The notes under the pieces are model-generated. The model saw only the letters and a list, made by a program, of their open reading frames with translations, was not told the origin of the DNA and ran no database searches. A DNA stretch of 42,335 bases from Sphingobacteriales bacterium (GTDB taxonomy: Bacteria; Bacteroidota; Bacteroidia; Sphingobacteriales; Sphingobacteriaceae), in contig CANNIS010000005.1 of NCBI GenBank assembly GCA_947505035.1, positions 1 to 42,335 on the forward strand, read 5' to 3'. Position 1 is the first letter of the stretch, and every line of letters begins with the position of its first letter. The translations under genes and the position numbers were made by a program. Below are positions 27,874 through 36,244 of the stretch, piece by piece.

Positions 27874-29262
27874 TTATTTATCGACTTGTTTCCCTTTTGA
27901 TGATGCTGCAAACCATTTATCTAATGTAGTGCAATAATTAAAATCTTCTGAAATTTTTATAAAAGTACTGGCTCTTTTTTTATCGAACCAATCTTCCATT
28001 GTTTTGTTTTGCTTACTACTCAAAGCAGCTTGTTGAATTTTTTGATAATCATCTTTTAAATTTGCACGATGGGGTTCTGTTTTAGAAATAAATTGCACCA
28101 TACGATAAGCCTGCTCGCCACTTGGCAAGGTGAATAAGGTAGGCTGTGCGATTTCGCCCACTTTCAAATTATCTATTGCAAAAAATAAATTAGGATCTAA
28201 TTGGTCTGTAGGGATTTTGGTGCTGCCGTCTTGCGCGTTTTGCATCATTCCTCCGTTTCTTTTAGTAGCATCGTCATCAGAATGTATTGCCGCTGCATCT
28301 GTAAATTTAAGCTCGTTGGCAATAAGTAAAATATATAAACTATCTAAATCCGATTTGGCTTTTTTTAAGTCCGAAGATTTGGTGCTTGGCTTAATTAAAA
28401 TATGACGTACATTTACTTGTTCGCCTCTTCGCTCCACTAATTGTACAATATGAAATCCAAATTCAGTTTCTACTATATTAGACAACTCTCCTGGTTTTAA
28501 TTTAAAAGCGACCGCTTCGAATGCTTTCACCAAAGCCCCTCTGCCTACAAAGCCAAGCTCTCCGCCACTTTTAGCAGAGCCGTCTTGTGAATATAAAATA
28601 GCAAGTGTTGCGAAGTCTTCTCCTTTAGCAACGCGTGCTCTTAGTTCTTCTAATTTATCTTTAGCCTCTGTTTTAGATGCTAAACTTATTTCGGGCTTTT
28701 TTACGATTACCGCAAGCTGCACTTCCTTATTAAAATACGGTAAGCTATCTACAGGAATTTTATCATAAAAAGTTTTGATTTCGTTCGGGGTTATTGTTAC
28801 TCCCCTGGTAATTTGCGACTGCATATTTTGAGCCATAATCACCGATCGAACGTCGTCTCTTAAATCTGATTTAAATTCAATTACCGACTTGCCTAAAAAT
28901 TGTTCTAGTTTTTCTTGAGATCCAATTTGCGAAATAAAATAGTTTAATCTTCTATTTAGCTCATCTTCTACCTGCCCTTCACTTACTTCAATACTGTCTA
29001 ATTGCGCTTGGTTTTGTAATAATTTTTGAGTGATCAAGGACTCTAAAATTTGACATTTCAATTCGGGTTTATTGGCATAGCCTTGTGCAATGTATTGCGC
29101 AAACTGACCATCAATATCGGATTGTAAAACAATATTCTCTCCTAGCACCGCAATAATTTTATCGGCAATTTTATCTTGTGCATTTGCAGCAAAATTGATT
29201 ACCAACAGAAGGACAAAAAAGATAATCCTTTTTCTTGTGTTCATTTGTTTATTATTTTTCAT
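27874..29262 (-). CDS. SurA-like periplasmic peptidylprolyl isomerase (parvulin domains)
   Basis: 462 aa; signal peptide, DKIIAVLGENIVLQSDIDGQFAQYI SurA_N, parvulin motifs LYSQDGSAKSGGELGFVGRGALVKAFE and VNVRHILIKP. Confidence 0.92.
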   Translation of the reverse strand: MKNNKQMNTRKRIIFFVLLLVINFAANAQDKIADKIIAVLGENIVLQSDIDGQFAQYIAQGYANKPELKCQILESLITQKLLQNQAQLDSIEVSEGQVEDELNRRLNYFISQIGSQEKLEQFLGKSVIEFKSDLRDDVRSVIMAQNMQSQITRGVTITPNEIKTFYDKIPVDSLPYFNKEVQLAVIVKKPEISLASKTEAKDKLEELRARVAKGEDFATLAILYSQDGSAKSGGELGFVGRGALVKAFEAVAFKLKPGELSNIVETEFGFHIVQLVERRGEQVNVRHILIKPSTKSSDLKKAKSDLDSLYILLIANELKFTDAAAIHSDDDATKRNGGMMQNAQDGSTKIPTDQLDPNLFFAIDNLKVGEIAQPTLFTLPSGEQAYRMVQFISKTEPHRANLKDDYQKIQQAALSSKQNKTMEDWFDKKRASTFIKISEDFNYCTTLDKWFAASSKGKQVDK

Positions 29263-30109
29263 CCAAATTAATTTCTATGTCTTTGTCTGCAATAGCCTTT
29301 TGATAAACACCTTGTTCCATGCTATTGATTAAGACTAACTTTCTTTTATTGATAATACTATTTCGAATATTATCGATTTCGAATGACAATGGAGAGGTTT
29401 CTTCTCTGTACATGAAATCTTTTATAAAAACCAGATAAATAAAGTTAGCATCAGTGAATTCTAAGCGTTTCCCGTTTTGTAAAATGGCGTCCTCTGAAAA
29501 CTTACCCAATGGAATTTTTGATTGTAAATCATCTAGGTATTGCCAAGCGGTGTCTGCAAAAAGATAATCACTAGCAAATTGCATACAATAAGTTTCTAAG
29601 TCTGCTTTATCTCTTGGCCTAGCAGAATTAAACCATTTCTTTACCAAATTTAATTGAGCAGCATTTTTGGGTAGCTTAATAAAGGATGCCTTAACAATAC
29701 TCTTCTTTAACTCAAAATTATCTTTATTGGTATTATAAAAATTGAGCAATTCTTTTTCTGAAACCGTTGTGTCTAGTTTTTGTGCAACCAACTGCTCTTC
29801 GTAGGCATAAATAACCAAAGAGTTTTTATAGTTTGCTAATTGCAATTCGATGACAGCTTGGTCTAAATTAGCGTTATCCATAGCCTGTTTTAAAATCACT
29901 TCTTGTTTTACCCAATTTTCAACATAGGCATTTACAATCTCGATACTATCATTTTTAGAAGTACCATTCGGCACAATATTAATTAAATCTGAAGGCAGTA
30001 ATTCTTTATCGAAAACGCGTGCAATTGGCTTTTCTTTAGCACCGATAAAACTTGCGACATAATTGCACGCACTCAAGCTCAACAAAAGTAAAAATCCAAT
30101 TACACGCAT
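29252..30109 (-). CDS. SurA-N-like lipoprotein without a recognisable parvulin domain
   Basis: Start taken as MRVIGFLLLLSLSAC (30109); lipobox LSAC; PIARVFDKELLPSDLINIV...YVENWVKQEVILKQAMDNA resembles the SurA/PpiC N-terminal chaperone module. Confidence 0.75.
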   Translation of the reverse strand: MRVIGFLLLLSLSACNYVASFIGAKEKPIARVFDKELLPSDLINIVPNGTSKNDSIEIVNAYVENWVKQEVILKQAMDNANLDQAVIELQLANYKNSLVIYAYEEQLVAQKLDTTVSEKELLNFYNTNKDNFELKKSIVKASFIKLPKNAAQLNLVKKWFNSARPRDKADLETYCMQFASDYLFADTAWQYLDDLQSKIPLGKFSEDAILQNGKRLEFTDANFIYLVFIKDFMYREETSPLSFEIDNIRNSIINKRKLVLINSMEQGVYQKAIADKDIEINLDEK

Positions 30110-30116
30110 TATTAAT

Positions 30117-32087
30117 TTATTTAGCAAACAAGGTACGGAACACTGCATCGTCTACTTGTACCGGATATTTTTGTTTTAAAACACCAATCCATTCTTTCTC
30201 TAACTTATTCTGATAGTCTGCTGTAACGGTTCCTCTTACTTCGTTTAAGGCTTTTGTTTGAGCATTTAATTTAGCCTTCACCTTTACAAATACAACCGTG
30301 TTGTTTGCAATAATATTTGGGCTTACGCTCTTTTTCCAAACGATACCATCAATAATTGCGTTTTCCCCTTTTTCAAACTTATCTGATTTGATAGCTAAGT
30401 TAAGAGGGTTGCTTTTATTTATTCTTCTTAATAATGAATCTTCGGTAATTTTTTTATTCTTGATAATTTGACGAACATCATTTGCGATTGCTTCGTTTGC
30501 ACAGGTATAAATTTTTGCATCTAAACGATCTGACCATTGGTAGTTTACTTTATTTTGTTCGAAAAATAATTCTAATCCTGTGGTATCTTTTACGGCAGCA
30601 GACCAAACCTTTTGATCTGTTAATTCGAACAGCAGAATTCCATCTCTATATTCTTCCATCAAGGTTTTAAATTCTGGATATTTTTGATCTAACCTGTTTT
30701 CTTCGTAATCTAATAATGTTTTATTCACAAAATTATCATAGGCATCTTTTTTAGCCTTCGACATATTGTCTTTTAACATATTAAACTGATACTGCGTCAA
30801 ATAATCTGCGTAATCAGCCACTGTATAAACAGTTGTACCTATTGTAAAAATTGGGTCTTTAGGGTTAATTGTTTCTTGCTTTTTGAAAGCACTAATAGCT
30901 AAATTAGAATCTGCTTTTGAATAGAATTTCTTGAGTGAGGCTAGTGTCTCGATAAATTTATATTCCTTTTTTAACTTAACAATAAATGATTGCTTGTTAA
31001 TATCTGCTCTAGAATCACGACTGATTTTTGCTTTGATGTCTGCTTTCGCCGCATCAAATGTTGGCAACGATTTGCGTTCTACTAATTTTACAATATGCCA
31101 TCCGTAAGAAGTAGTAAAAGGTTTGCTATAATCATTTACATTTTTAAGTGCAAAAGCTTCTGATTCAAATTCGGGTACCATTTTGCCTGTTCCAAAAACG
31201 GGTAATACGCCGCCATTTTTCGCGGATCCTTTATCTTCCGAATATTGCTTTGCGAGCTCTTCGAATTTTTGTCCACTGGTAAGCATATTATAAACTTCGG
31301 CAATTTTATTTTGGTTTCTTACCGAATCTTCTTTGCTAAGTTTAGCTGTTGCTCTCAACATAATATGCGCAACTTTTACTTCGCCTTGGGCAGGTCTAGC
31401 ATCAACCACTTTTACAATATGGTAACCATATTTTGTTCTAAATGGCAAGGTTACTATTCCTTGCTTTGCTTTGTAGCAAGCATTTTCGAAGGAGTACACC
31501 ATGGCAAAAACACTGAAAAATCCTAAATCCCCTTTATTAGTTTTTGCGCTAGGGTCTTCTGAAGATTCCATTGCAACTTTCGCAAAGTCTTCTTTTTTCT
31601 CTAAGATTTTTTTGCGAATAGCCATAATCTTATTGTAAGCTGCAAGGGTATCTTTTGCACTGGCATCTTCTTTACAATTAACTAAAATATGACTTGCCCT
31701 AATTTCTTTTTTAGAACGATCGTATGCTTCGTTAATTAATTGCTCTGTAACTTCTTTATCTGTTAAGTAAGGCGCGGCTAATTGTTTACGATAACCCGCT
31801 AGTTCTTTTTTAAAGGAAGCCGCTGTGTCCATCCCGAAACTTTTCGCTTCTAGTACTTTTAATTTAAAGTTGATATACAAATCTAAATACTCCCTTAATG
31901 TCTTCTCATCTGGATTAGCCGCTAATTTTGAATTGTTCTTTTTGAAAACATTTTCAAATTCTTGCTTACCTACTTTGTCGCTACCTACCGTCATTAAGGT
32001 ATTGGCATTTTGCGCAAATGCACCGAATCCAAAAAGCATTGTAGCTGCTGAAAAATAAATTTTCTTTGACCAAGTTAAATTCTTCAT
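30117..32087 (-). CDS. Peptidylprolyl isomerase, PpiC/SurA type, two parvulin domains
   Basis: 656 aa; signal peptide; RASHILVNCKEDASAKD...SSEDPSAKTNKGDLGFFSVFAMVYSFE and KVAHIMLRA...YSEDKGSAKNGGVLPVFGTGKMVPEFE. Confidence 0.93.
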   Translation of the reverse strand: MKNLTWSKKIYFSAATMLFGFGAFAQNANTLMTVGSDKVGKQEFENVFKKNNSKLAANPDEKTLREYLDLYINFKLKVLEAKSFGMDTAASFKKELAGYRKQLAAPYLTDKEVTEQLINEAYDRSKKEIRASHILVNCKEDASAKDTLAAYNKIMAIRKKILEKKEDFAKVAMESSEDPSAKTNKGDLGFFSVFAMVYSFENACYKAKQGIVTLPFRTKYGYHIVKVVDARPAQGEVKVAHIMLRATAKLSKEDSVRNQNKIAEVYNMLTSGQKFEELAKQYSEDKGSAKNGGVLPVFGTGKMVPEFESEAFALKNVNDYSKPFTTSYGWHIVKLVERKSLPTFDAAKADIKAKISRDSRADINKQSFIVKLKKEYKFIETLASLKKFYSKADSNLAISAFKKQETINPKDPIFTIGTTVYTVADYADYLTQYQFNMLKDNMSKAKKDAYDNFVNKTLLDYEENRLDQKYPEFKTLMEEYRDGILLFELTDQKVWSAAVKDTTGLELFFEQNKVNYQWSDRLDAKIYTCANEAIANDVRQIIKNKKITEDSLLRRINKSNPLNLAIKSDKFEKGENAIIDGIVWKKSVSPNIIANNTVVFVKVKAKLNAQTKALNEVRGTVTADYQNKLEKEWIGVLKQKYPVQVDDAVFRTLFAK

Positions 32088-32134
32088 AAAAAATATAATA
32101 TTAAAATTTTTGATTTAGGTTTGTTTTAGGTTCG

Positions 32135-32164
32135 CTAATTTAGGACAATTTTCAATTGTTTCAA
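32135..32164 (-). promoter_or_regulatory. Candidate promoter of the SurA-like/MoxR operon
   Basis: Minus strand TTG-N19-TAAATTAG (one mismatch to TAnnTTTG), about 47 nt upstream of the start at 32087. Confidence 0.35.
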
Positions 32165-32224
32165 CGAATTTAGGGCAGCAATTGGTATGTAAATTAAAAA
32201 AATGATACTTTTACAGCTCAAGCT

Positions 32225-32749
32225 ATGCAAAATCCACTTCTTTCCACTAATTCAGCCGTTTTGGCCGCCCTTTTAGGCTCGGACGTTTATCTTATATCCG
32301 AACCATCTATATCTTCAGAACAAGAAGCGATAATCTCTTCTGATCAAACCCCTGCTAGTGTACATTACAATTACCTTGGAGAGAACAACAAATACATTTT
32401 AATATTGATAGATCAGCCATTAAAAAGTGAAATTATTGCCGCAAAAGATCTGCTGCTGTTGGAGAAAACTTTGGCTGCGCTCAAACTAGAATTAAGAGAT
32501 GTTGCCATTGTCAATTTACAACAATGCGAAGAACTTCATTTTAAATCCTTAAAAGAATTTTTTAGTTGTAACAATGTACTGGGTTTTGGGATCGAATTAG
32601 CTAAAATCGGCATCGAAAAAGAAGTCGCTGTTAATACTGTATTTCGAATCGAAGACTGTCCGTTTTTATTGGCAAGCTCTTTAGAAGAACTAAGCAACAA
32701 CCAAGCACAAAAAGTAATTTGGTGGTCGGCTATGAAATCTATTTTTTAA
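32225..32749 (+). CDS. Uncharacterised 174-aa protein, possibly DNA polymerase III psi-like
   Basis: Intact ORF; central KYILILIDQPL...LLLEKTLAALKLELRDVAIVNL and C-terminal FLLASSLEELSNNQAQKVIWWSAMKSIF reminiscent of psi subunits. Function is an inference. Confidence 0.8.
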   Translation: MQNPLLSTNSAVLAALLGSDVYLISEPSISSEQEAIISSDQTPASVHYNYLGENNKYILILIDQPLKSEIIAAKDLLLLEKTLAALKLELRDVAIVNLQQCEELHFKSLKEFFSCNNVLGFGIELAKIGIEKEVAVNTVFRIEDCPFLLASSLEELSNNQAQKVIWWSAMKSIF

Positions 32750-33525
32750 TTTCGTAATTTATTGACAAGCAATCGTGCAATCATTTTTAAATGATTGAAC
32801 CCGTTTTTCAAATAGCCAAAATGAAAATTTAAAATTTCGTAGCGTTCTTGCAAACCCTTTCGCTGATTGGTTTGTGACATGCCTCCATCCAAAAATTTTG
32901 AAATTACTAGGTCAGTATTACAAACCGTTTTGGCTTGTTTTAAACAGCGAATAAGCCAATCAATATCTGCCGAAATACGATACTTTGTTTGATAAGGTAC
33001 TGCAATTGTTTTTTTTACAAAAATAGATTGGTGACAAACAATCATTCCCATTTGCATGCTTTGCCAAGAGAGATTTGTAGGTGGTCGCAATCTTCTGTTT
33101 CTTAATGCCTCTCCTTGTTCGTTGGTAATAATGGTATCGCCATAATACACATCTGCATTTGCATTATTTTGAAATACTTTTTCAATGGTATCGTCTGCAA
33201 AAAACTCATCACCCGAATTTAAAAAAATAAGATACACACCATTTGCTTTTTCGATCCCTTTATTCATAGCATCATAAATTCCGTTATCCTTCTCCGAAAG
33301 CCAATAAGCAACTCCGTTTGGAAAAGATTTTACAATAGCGAGTGTTTGATCTTTAGAGGCACCATCGATGATCAGGTGCTCTATATTTTTGGCGGTTTGA
33401 TTTGCAACCGAACACAAAGTGCGTTCAATAAGCTGTTCGCTATTGTATACGACCGTAATAACAGACACCAATGGATGGCTTGCTATACTTGAATTTTCTG
33501 AGAATCTTAAACCGCCTTCTTGCAT
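32746..33525 (-). CDS. Glycosyltransferase family 2
   Basis: PLVSVITVVYNSEQLIERTLCSVANQTAKNIEHLIIDGASKDQT, YWLSEKDNGIYDAMNKGIEKANGVYLIFLNSGDEF. Start moved to M9 (33525) because the upstream codons lie in a terminator. Confidence 0.93.
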   Translation of the reverse strand: MQEGGLRFSENSSIASHPLVSVITVVYNSEQLIERTLCSVANQTAKNIEHLIIDGASKDQTLAIVKSFPNGVAYWLSEKDNGIYDAMNKGIEKANGVYLIFLNSGDEFFADDTIEKVFQNNANADVYYGDTIITNEQGEALRNRRLRPPTNLSWQSMQMGMIVCHQSIFVKKTIAVPYQTKYRISADIDWLIRCLKQAKTVCNTDLVISKFLDGGMSQTNQRKGLQERYEILNFHFGYLKNGFNHLKMIARLLVNKLRN

Positions 33526-33528
33526 ATC

Positions 33529-33557
33529 AAAAAAAACCCCCGGATGCAATCCGAGGG
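33529..33557 (-). terminator. Rho-independent terminator downstream of gldJ
   Basis: Minus strand CCCTCGGAT-TGC-ATCCGGGGG-TTTTTTTT; 9-bp stem with one U.G pair and an 8-T tract, 22 nt after the gldJ stop. Confidence 0.88.
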
Positions 33558-33579
33558 TGTAAAGGTTATATTGCTAAAA

Positions 33580-34995
33580 TTATTTATTAGGTTTTCTAGC
33601 TTTAAATTTCTTTGCGTCTTGCGATCCTAATCTAACCATAGCACAACGGAATCCTATGTCTGAAGCAGTTGCGTCTTCATCCATAAATCTACGAACACCA
33701 GGATTCAAGAAATAAGCGCGATCGTTCCAAGATCCACCTTTGTATACTCTTGCTTTGTTATTAATCATACTGGTTACACCATAAGCATACATAGACTCAT
33801 CGTCAATGTCACCGCGTTTATCAGGACTTGCATAAGCATCGTAATCAACCACTCTTTTTACATTTCCTAAACTATCTTTCTCTGCAATGTTTCCATCGGC
33901 ATCTGTAGCAGGTTTAGTATATACGTTTCCACGGAATGGATTGAAATCGCTTTTGTCTTCTGGAGATAAAGGACGGTAAACATCCATCACCCACTCACTC
34001 ACATTTCCTGCCATATTATATAAACCAAAATCGTTAGGAACAAAAGCTCTTACCGGACCAGTTATATCGTAACTGTCATTTAAATTGCCAGCAACACCCA
34101 TATTATCTCCACGACCTCTTTTGTAATTGGCATACATAATACCTTTTCCTTTTCCCTCTGGATCACGAGTGGTTAAACCATTCCAAGCATAAAGTCTTTT
34201 TTGATTTACATTTTCGAATTGCGAATTTCCTTTCAATGCTTTGGCTGCATATTCCCATTCTGCCTCTGTTGGTAAACGGTAATTAGGTAATAAAATGCCG
34301 TCTTCTAAACGCACACGACGAGTTGGCTCGCCATTTGGATCTAAGTTTTTCAAATTCTTTTTAACCATGCCTTCGTATTGGCCAGAAAGATAAGCTTGTG
34401 TACTGAAGTTGTCTTCGTTGACTTGATTAGGATTGTCTTTTAATATTCCTTTGTCAATTAAAATTCTTTCATTTACGCGATCTGTTCTCCATGCGCAATA
34501 TTCATTTGCTTGGGTCCAAGAAACGCCTACTACTGGATAGTTTTTGTATGCTGGGTGACGTAAATAATTATCTACATAAGGCTCATTAAATCCGAGTGGA
34601 TTTCTCCAAGCTAAGGTGTCTGGTAACGCTTTTTCATATGCTTCTGGATAATCTGCACCATAAACACGCTTTAACCAATATAAATACTCACAATAGTCAA
34701 CGTTAGTAACTTCGGTTTCATCCATATAAAAAGAAGAAACAGAAACTCTTCTTTCGTAATTGTCATTATCGAAAGCTAAATCTTGCTCCATAGAACCCAT
34801 TACAAAAGTTCCGCCTTCTAAGAAGATTAAACCTGGCCCTGTTGCCTGTTCTGCGTCTTTGTATACTTGAAAGCCACCGTTCTTTTTGTCGTTGTATTTC
34901 CAGCCTGTTCTAGCTGATTTCTCAGAACATGAAGAAACAGTAACTAGCATGCCTGCCATCAAAAAGTAAACAGAAAAATTGATTAATTTTTTCAT
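33580..34995 (-). CDS. gldJ: Gliding motility/T9SS lipoprotein GldJ (SUMF1/FGE-like)
   Basis: 471 aa; MKKLINF...VSSCS lipobox; GPGLIFLEGGTFVMGS, SFYMDETEVTNVDYCEYLYWLKRVY, NYLRHPAYKNYPVVGVSWTQANEYCAWRTDRVNE; adjacent to porU/porV. Confidence 0.9.
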   Translation of the reverse strand: MKKLINFSVYFLMAGMLVTVSSCSEKSARTGWKYNDKKNGGFQVYKDAEQATGPGLIFLEGGTFVMGSMEQDLAFDNDNYERRVSVSSFYMDETEVTNVDYCEYLYWLKRVYGADYPEAYEKALPDTLAWRNPLGFNEPYVDNYLRHPAYKNYPVVGVSWTQANEYCAWRTDRVNERILIDKGILKDNPNQVNEDNFSTQAYLSGQYEGMVKKNLKNLDPNGEPTRRVRLEDGILLPNYRLPTEAEWEYAAKALKGNSQFENVNQKRLYAWNGLTTRDPEGKGKGIMYANYKRGRGDNMGVAGNLNDSYDITGPVRAFVPNDFGLYNMAGNVSEWVMDVYRPLSPEDKSDFNPFRGNVYTKPATDADGNIAEKDSLGNVKRVVDYDAYASPDKRGDIDDESMYAYGVTSMINNKARVYKGGSWNDRAYFLNPGVRRFMDEDATASDIGFRCAMVRLGSQDAKKFKARKPNK

Positions 34996-35098
34996 CTGTA
35001 TGTTATTTTATTTGTTTTGCCTTCTTTGGCATATTACCAAATAAGCGATGTTGAATTAAGATTTAACGAAGTAAATATATTTATTATTATTCAAATAC

Positions 35099-36070
35099 TT
35101 AGAAAGAAGGGCAATTTACACGCTTGTAATTTTTACCCTTAGCCTTCGAAGGCGGTTGTTGCAATTGGATTGACAATGAAAATTCATGTGCCCCAGATGC
35201 GGAAGCCCTTAACTCTGAAGTAATGATATCATAGCTATAGCCAAACTTGTAAATGTCATATTTAAAGCCCACCAAGCCAATAAATGAATCGCCATTTACA
35301 AAACTAGAACGATACCAAGAACCTGCTACAATTGGCCCTCTATTGTAATACATACCAATATTTAACTGACTATTAGACCCTTGTTGTTGGTATAATATGT
35401 TAGGCGAAATAGACGCATTATATTGCCTTTTACCTACTGGAATAAAGCCTCCAGCATGAATAGTGTATTTGCGAGGTAATGGTGAATTTCCACCATCAAA
35501 AGACTGATTAGGTTCGGTTAAATGATCGATCGAGAAACCTCCAAAAAAGTTCTCAGAAAATAAGATAGCGCCAGTTCCAAAATCTAAATAGCTGGCATTT
35601 AAATTGCCTGCTGAAGGGTCGTTAGTGGTGTAAATTGGCGTGCCTTGTGCATCGTAACCCCAAATTAAATTATTAGTATTCACCGAATTAGAAGAATATG
35701 AAGTTGAAATTGCAGGCTTAATCATTATTTTTCTGTTTACTTTTAGGTTGTAAGAGTAAACTGCAGTGATTCGCGTGGCTTTGAAAACACCATTTGCTTG
35801 GTTATCATTTGCAACCATTATGCCAATTCCACCATTTAAATTTGGCATATATTGATCATAAGAGAAAGCGGTGTTTCGGTAAGCTTTATTAATTCCTGGC
35901 CATTGATTACGGTGATTTAAAATAACCCTAGGGCCATCTGCAGTACCAGCAAACGCAGGGTTTAAGTAAAGAGGCGCTGCGTAAAACTGCGAATAATGAG
36001 CGTCTTGCGCTTTAACTGCTGTTAAGGCTAATAAACCAAAAAATAATAATCCTAATTTCTTTTTTAACAT
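35099..36070 (-). CDS. PorP/SprF family type IX secretion membrane protein
   Basis: QDAHYSQFYAAPLYLNPAFAGTADGPRVILNHRNQWPGINKAYRNTAFSYDQYMPNLNGGIGIMVANDNQA is the PorP/SprF signature. Start chosen at MLKKKLGLL (36070); 36082 is also possible. Confidence 0.94.
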   Translation of the reverse strand: MLKKKLGLLFFGLLALTAVKAQDAHYSQFYAAPLYLNPAFAGTADGPRVILNHRNQWPGINKAYRNTAFSYDQYMPNLNGGIGIMVANDNQANGVFKATRITAVYSYNLKVNRKIMIKPAISTSYSSNSVNTNNLIWGYDAQGTPIYTTNDPSAGNLNASYLDFGTGAILFSENFFGGFSIDHLTEPNQSFDGGNSPLPRKYTIHAGGFIPVGKRQYNASISPNILYQQQGSNSQLNIGMYYNRGPIVAGSWYRSSFVNGDSFIGLVGFKYDIYKFGYSYDIITSELRASASGAHEFSLSIQLQQPPSKAKGKNYKRVNCPSF

Positions 36071-36084
36071 AGGTAAAAACAATT

Positions 36085-36105
36085 TTAGAATATCTGCTAT
36101 TCTAA
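36085..36105. repeat. Perfect inverted repeat upstream of porP
   Basis: TTAGAATA-TCTGC-TATTCTAA: 8-bp arms, 5-nt loop. Confidence 0.75.
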
Positions 36106-36115
36106 GTCAGAACAT

Positions 36116-36143
36116 CAAATATAGATAAAATATTTATTGTATA
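36116..36143 (-). promoter_or_regulatory. Candidate porP/sprF promoter
   Basis: Minus strand TATATTTG (exact TAnnTTTG) at 36116-36123, preceded by a T-rich -33 candidate (TTTT) about 19 nt upstream. Confidence 0.45.
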
Positions 36144-36244
36144 AAAATAGGCAATTTTATACACTAATATCCGTTTAAACAGGAATTTTAATGAAATTTG
36201 GGGCATTTGTAAGAATTAGCCTTATTTTTAAGCTTATTGCAATT

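Noticed and set aside
27873-27911. Upstream start of the moxR ORF (MQHHQKGNKSINN)
   Set aside because: Lies inside the 3' end of the SurA-like gene; MYKSEVEAV at 27872 abuts the upstream stop and fits the family better.
36191-36244. N-terminal extension of PorU (MKFGAFVRISLIFKLIAI)
   Set aside because: MKIKKYLFFCLFFGFSAHSGLTMAQQ from 36245 is a complete signal peptide, and promoter-like sequence lies inside the extension.
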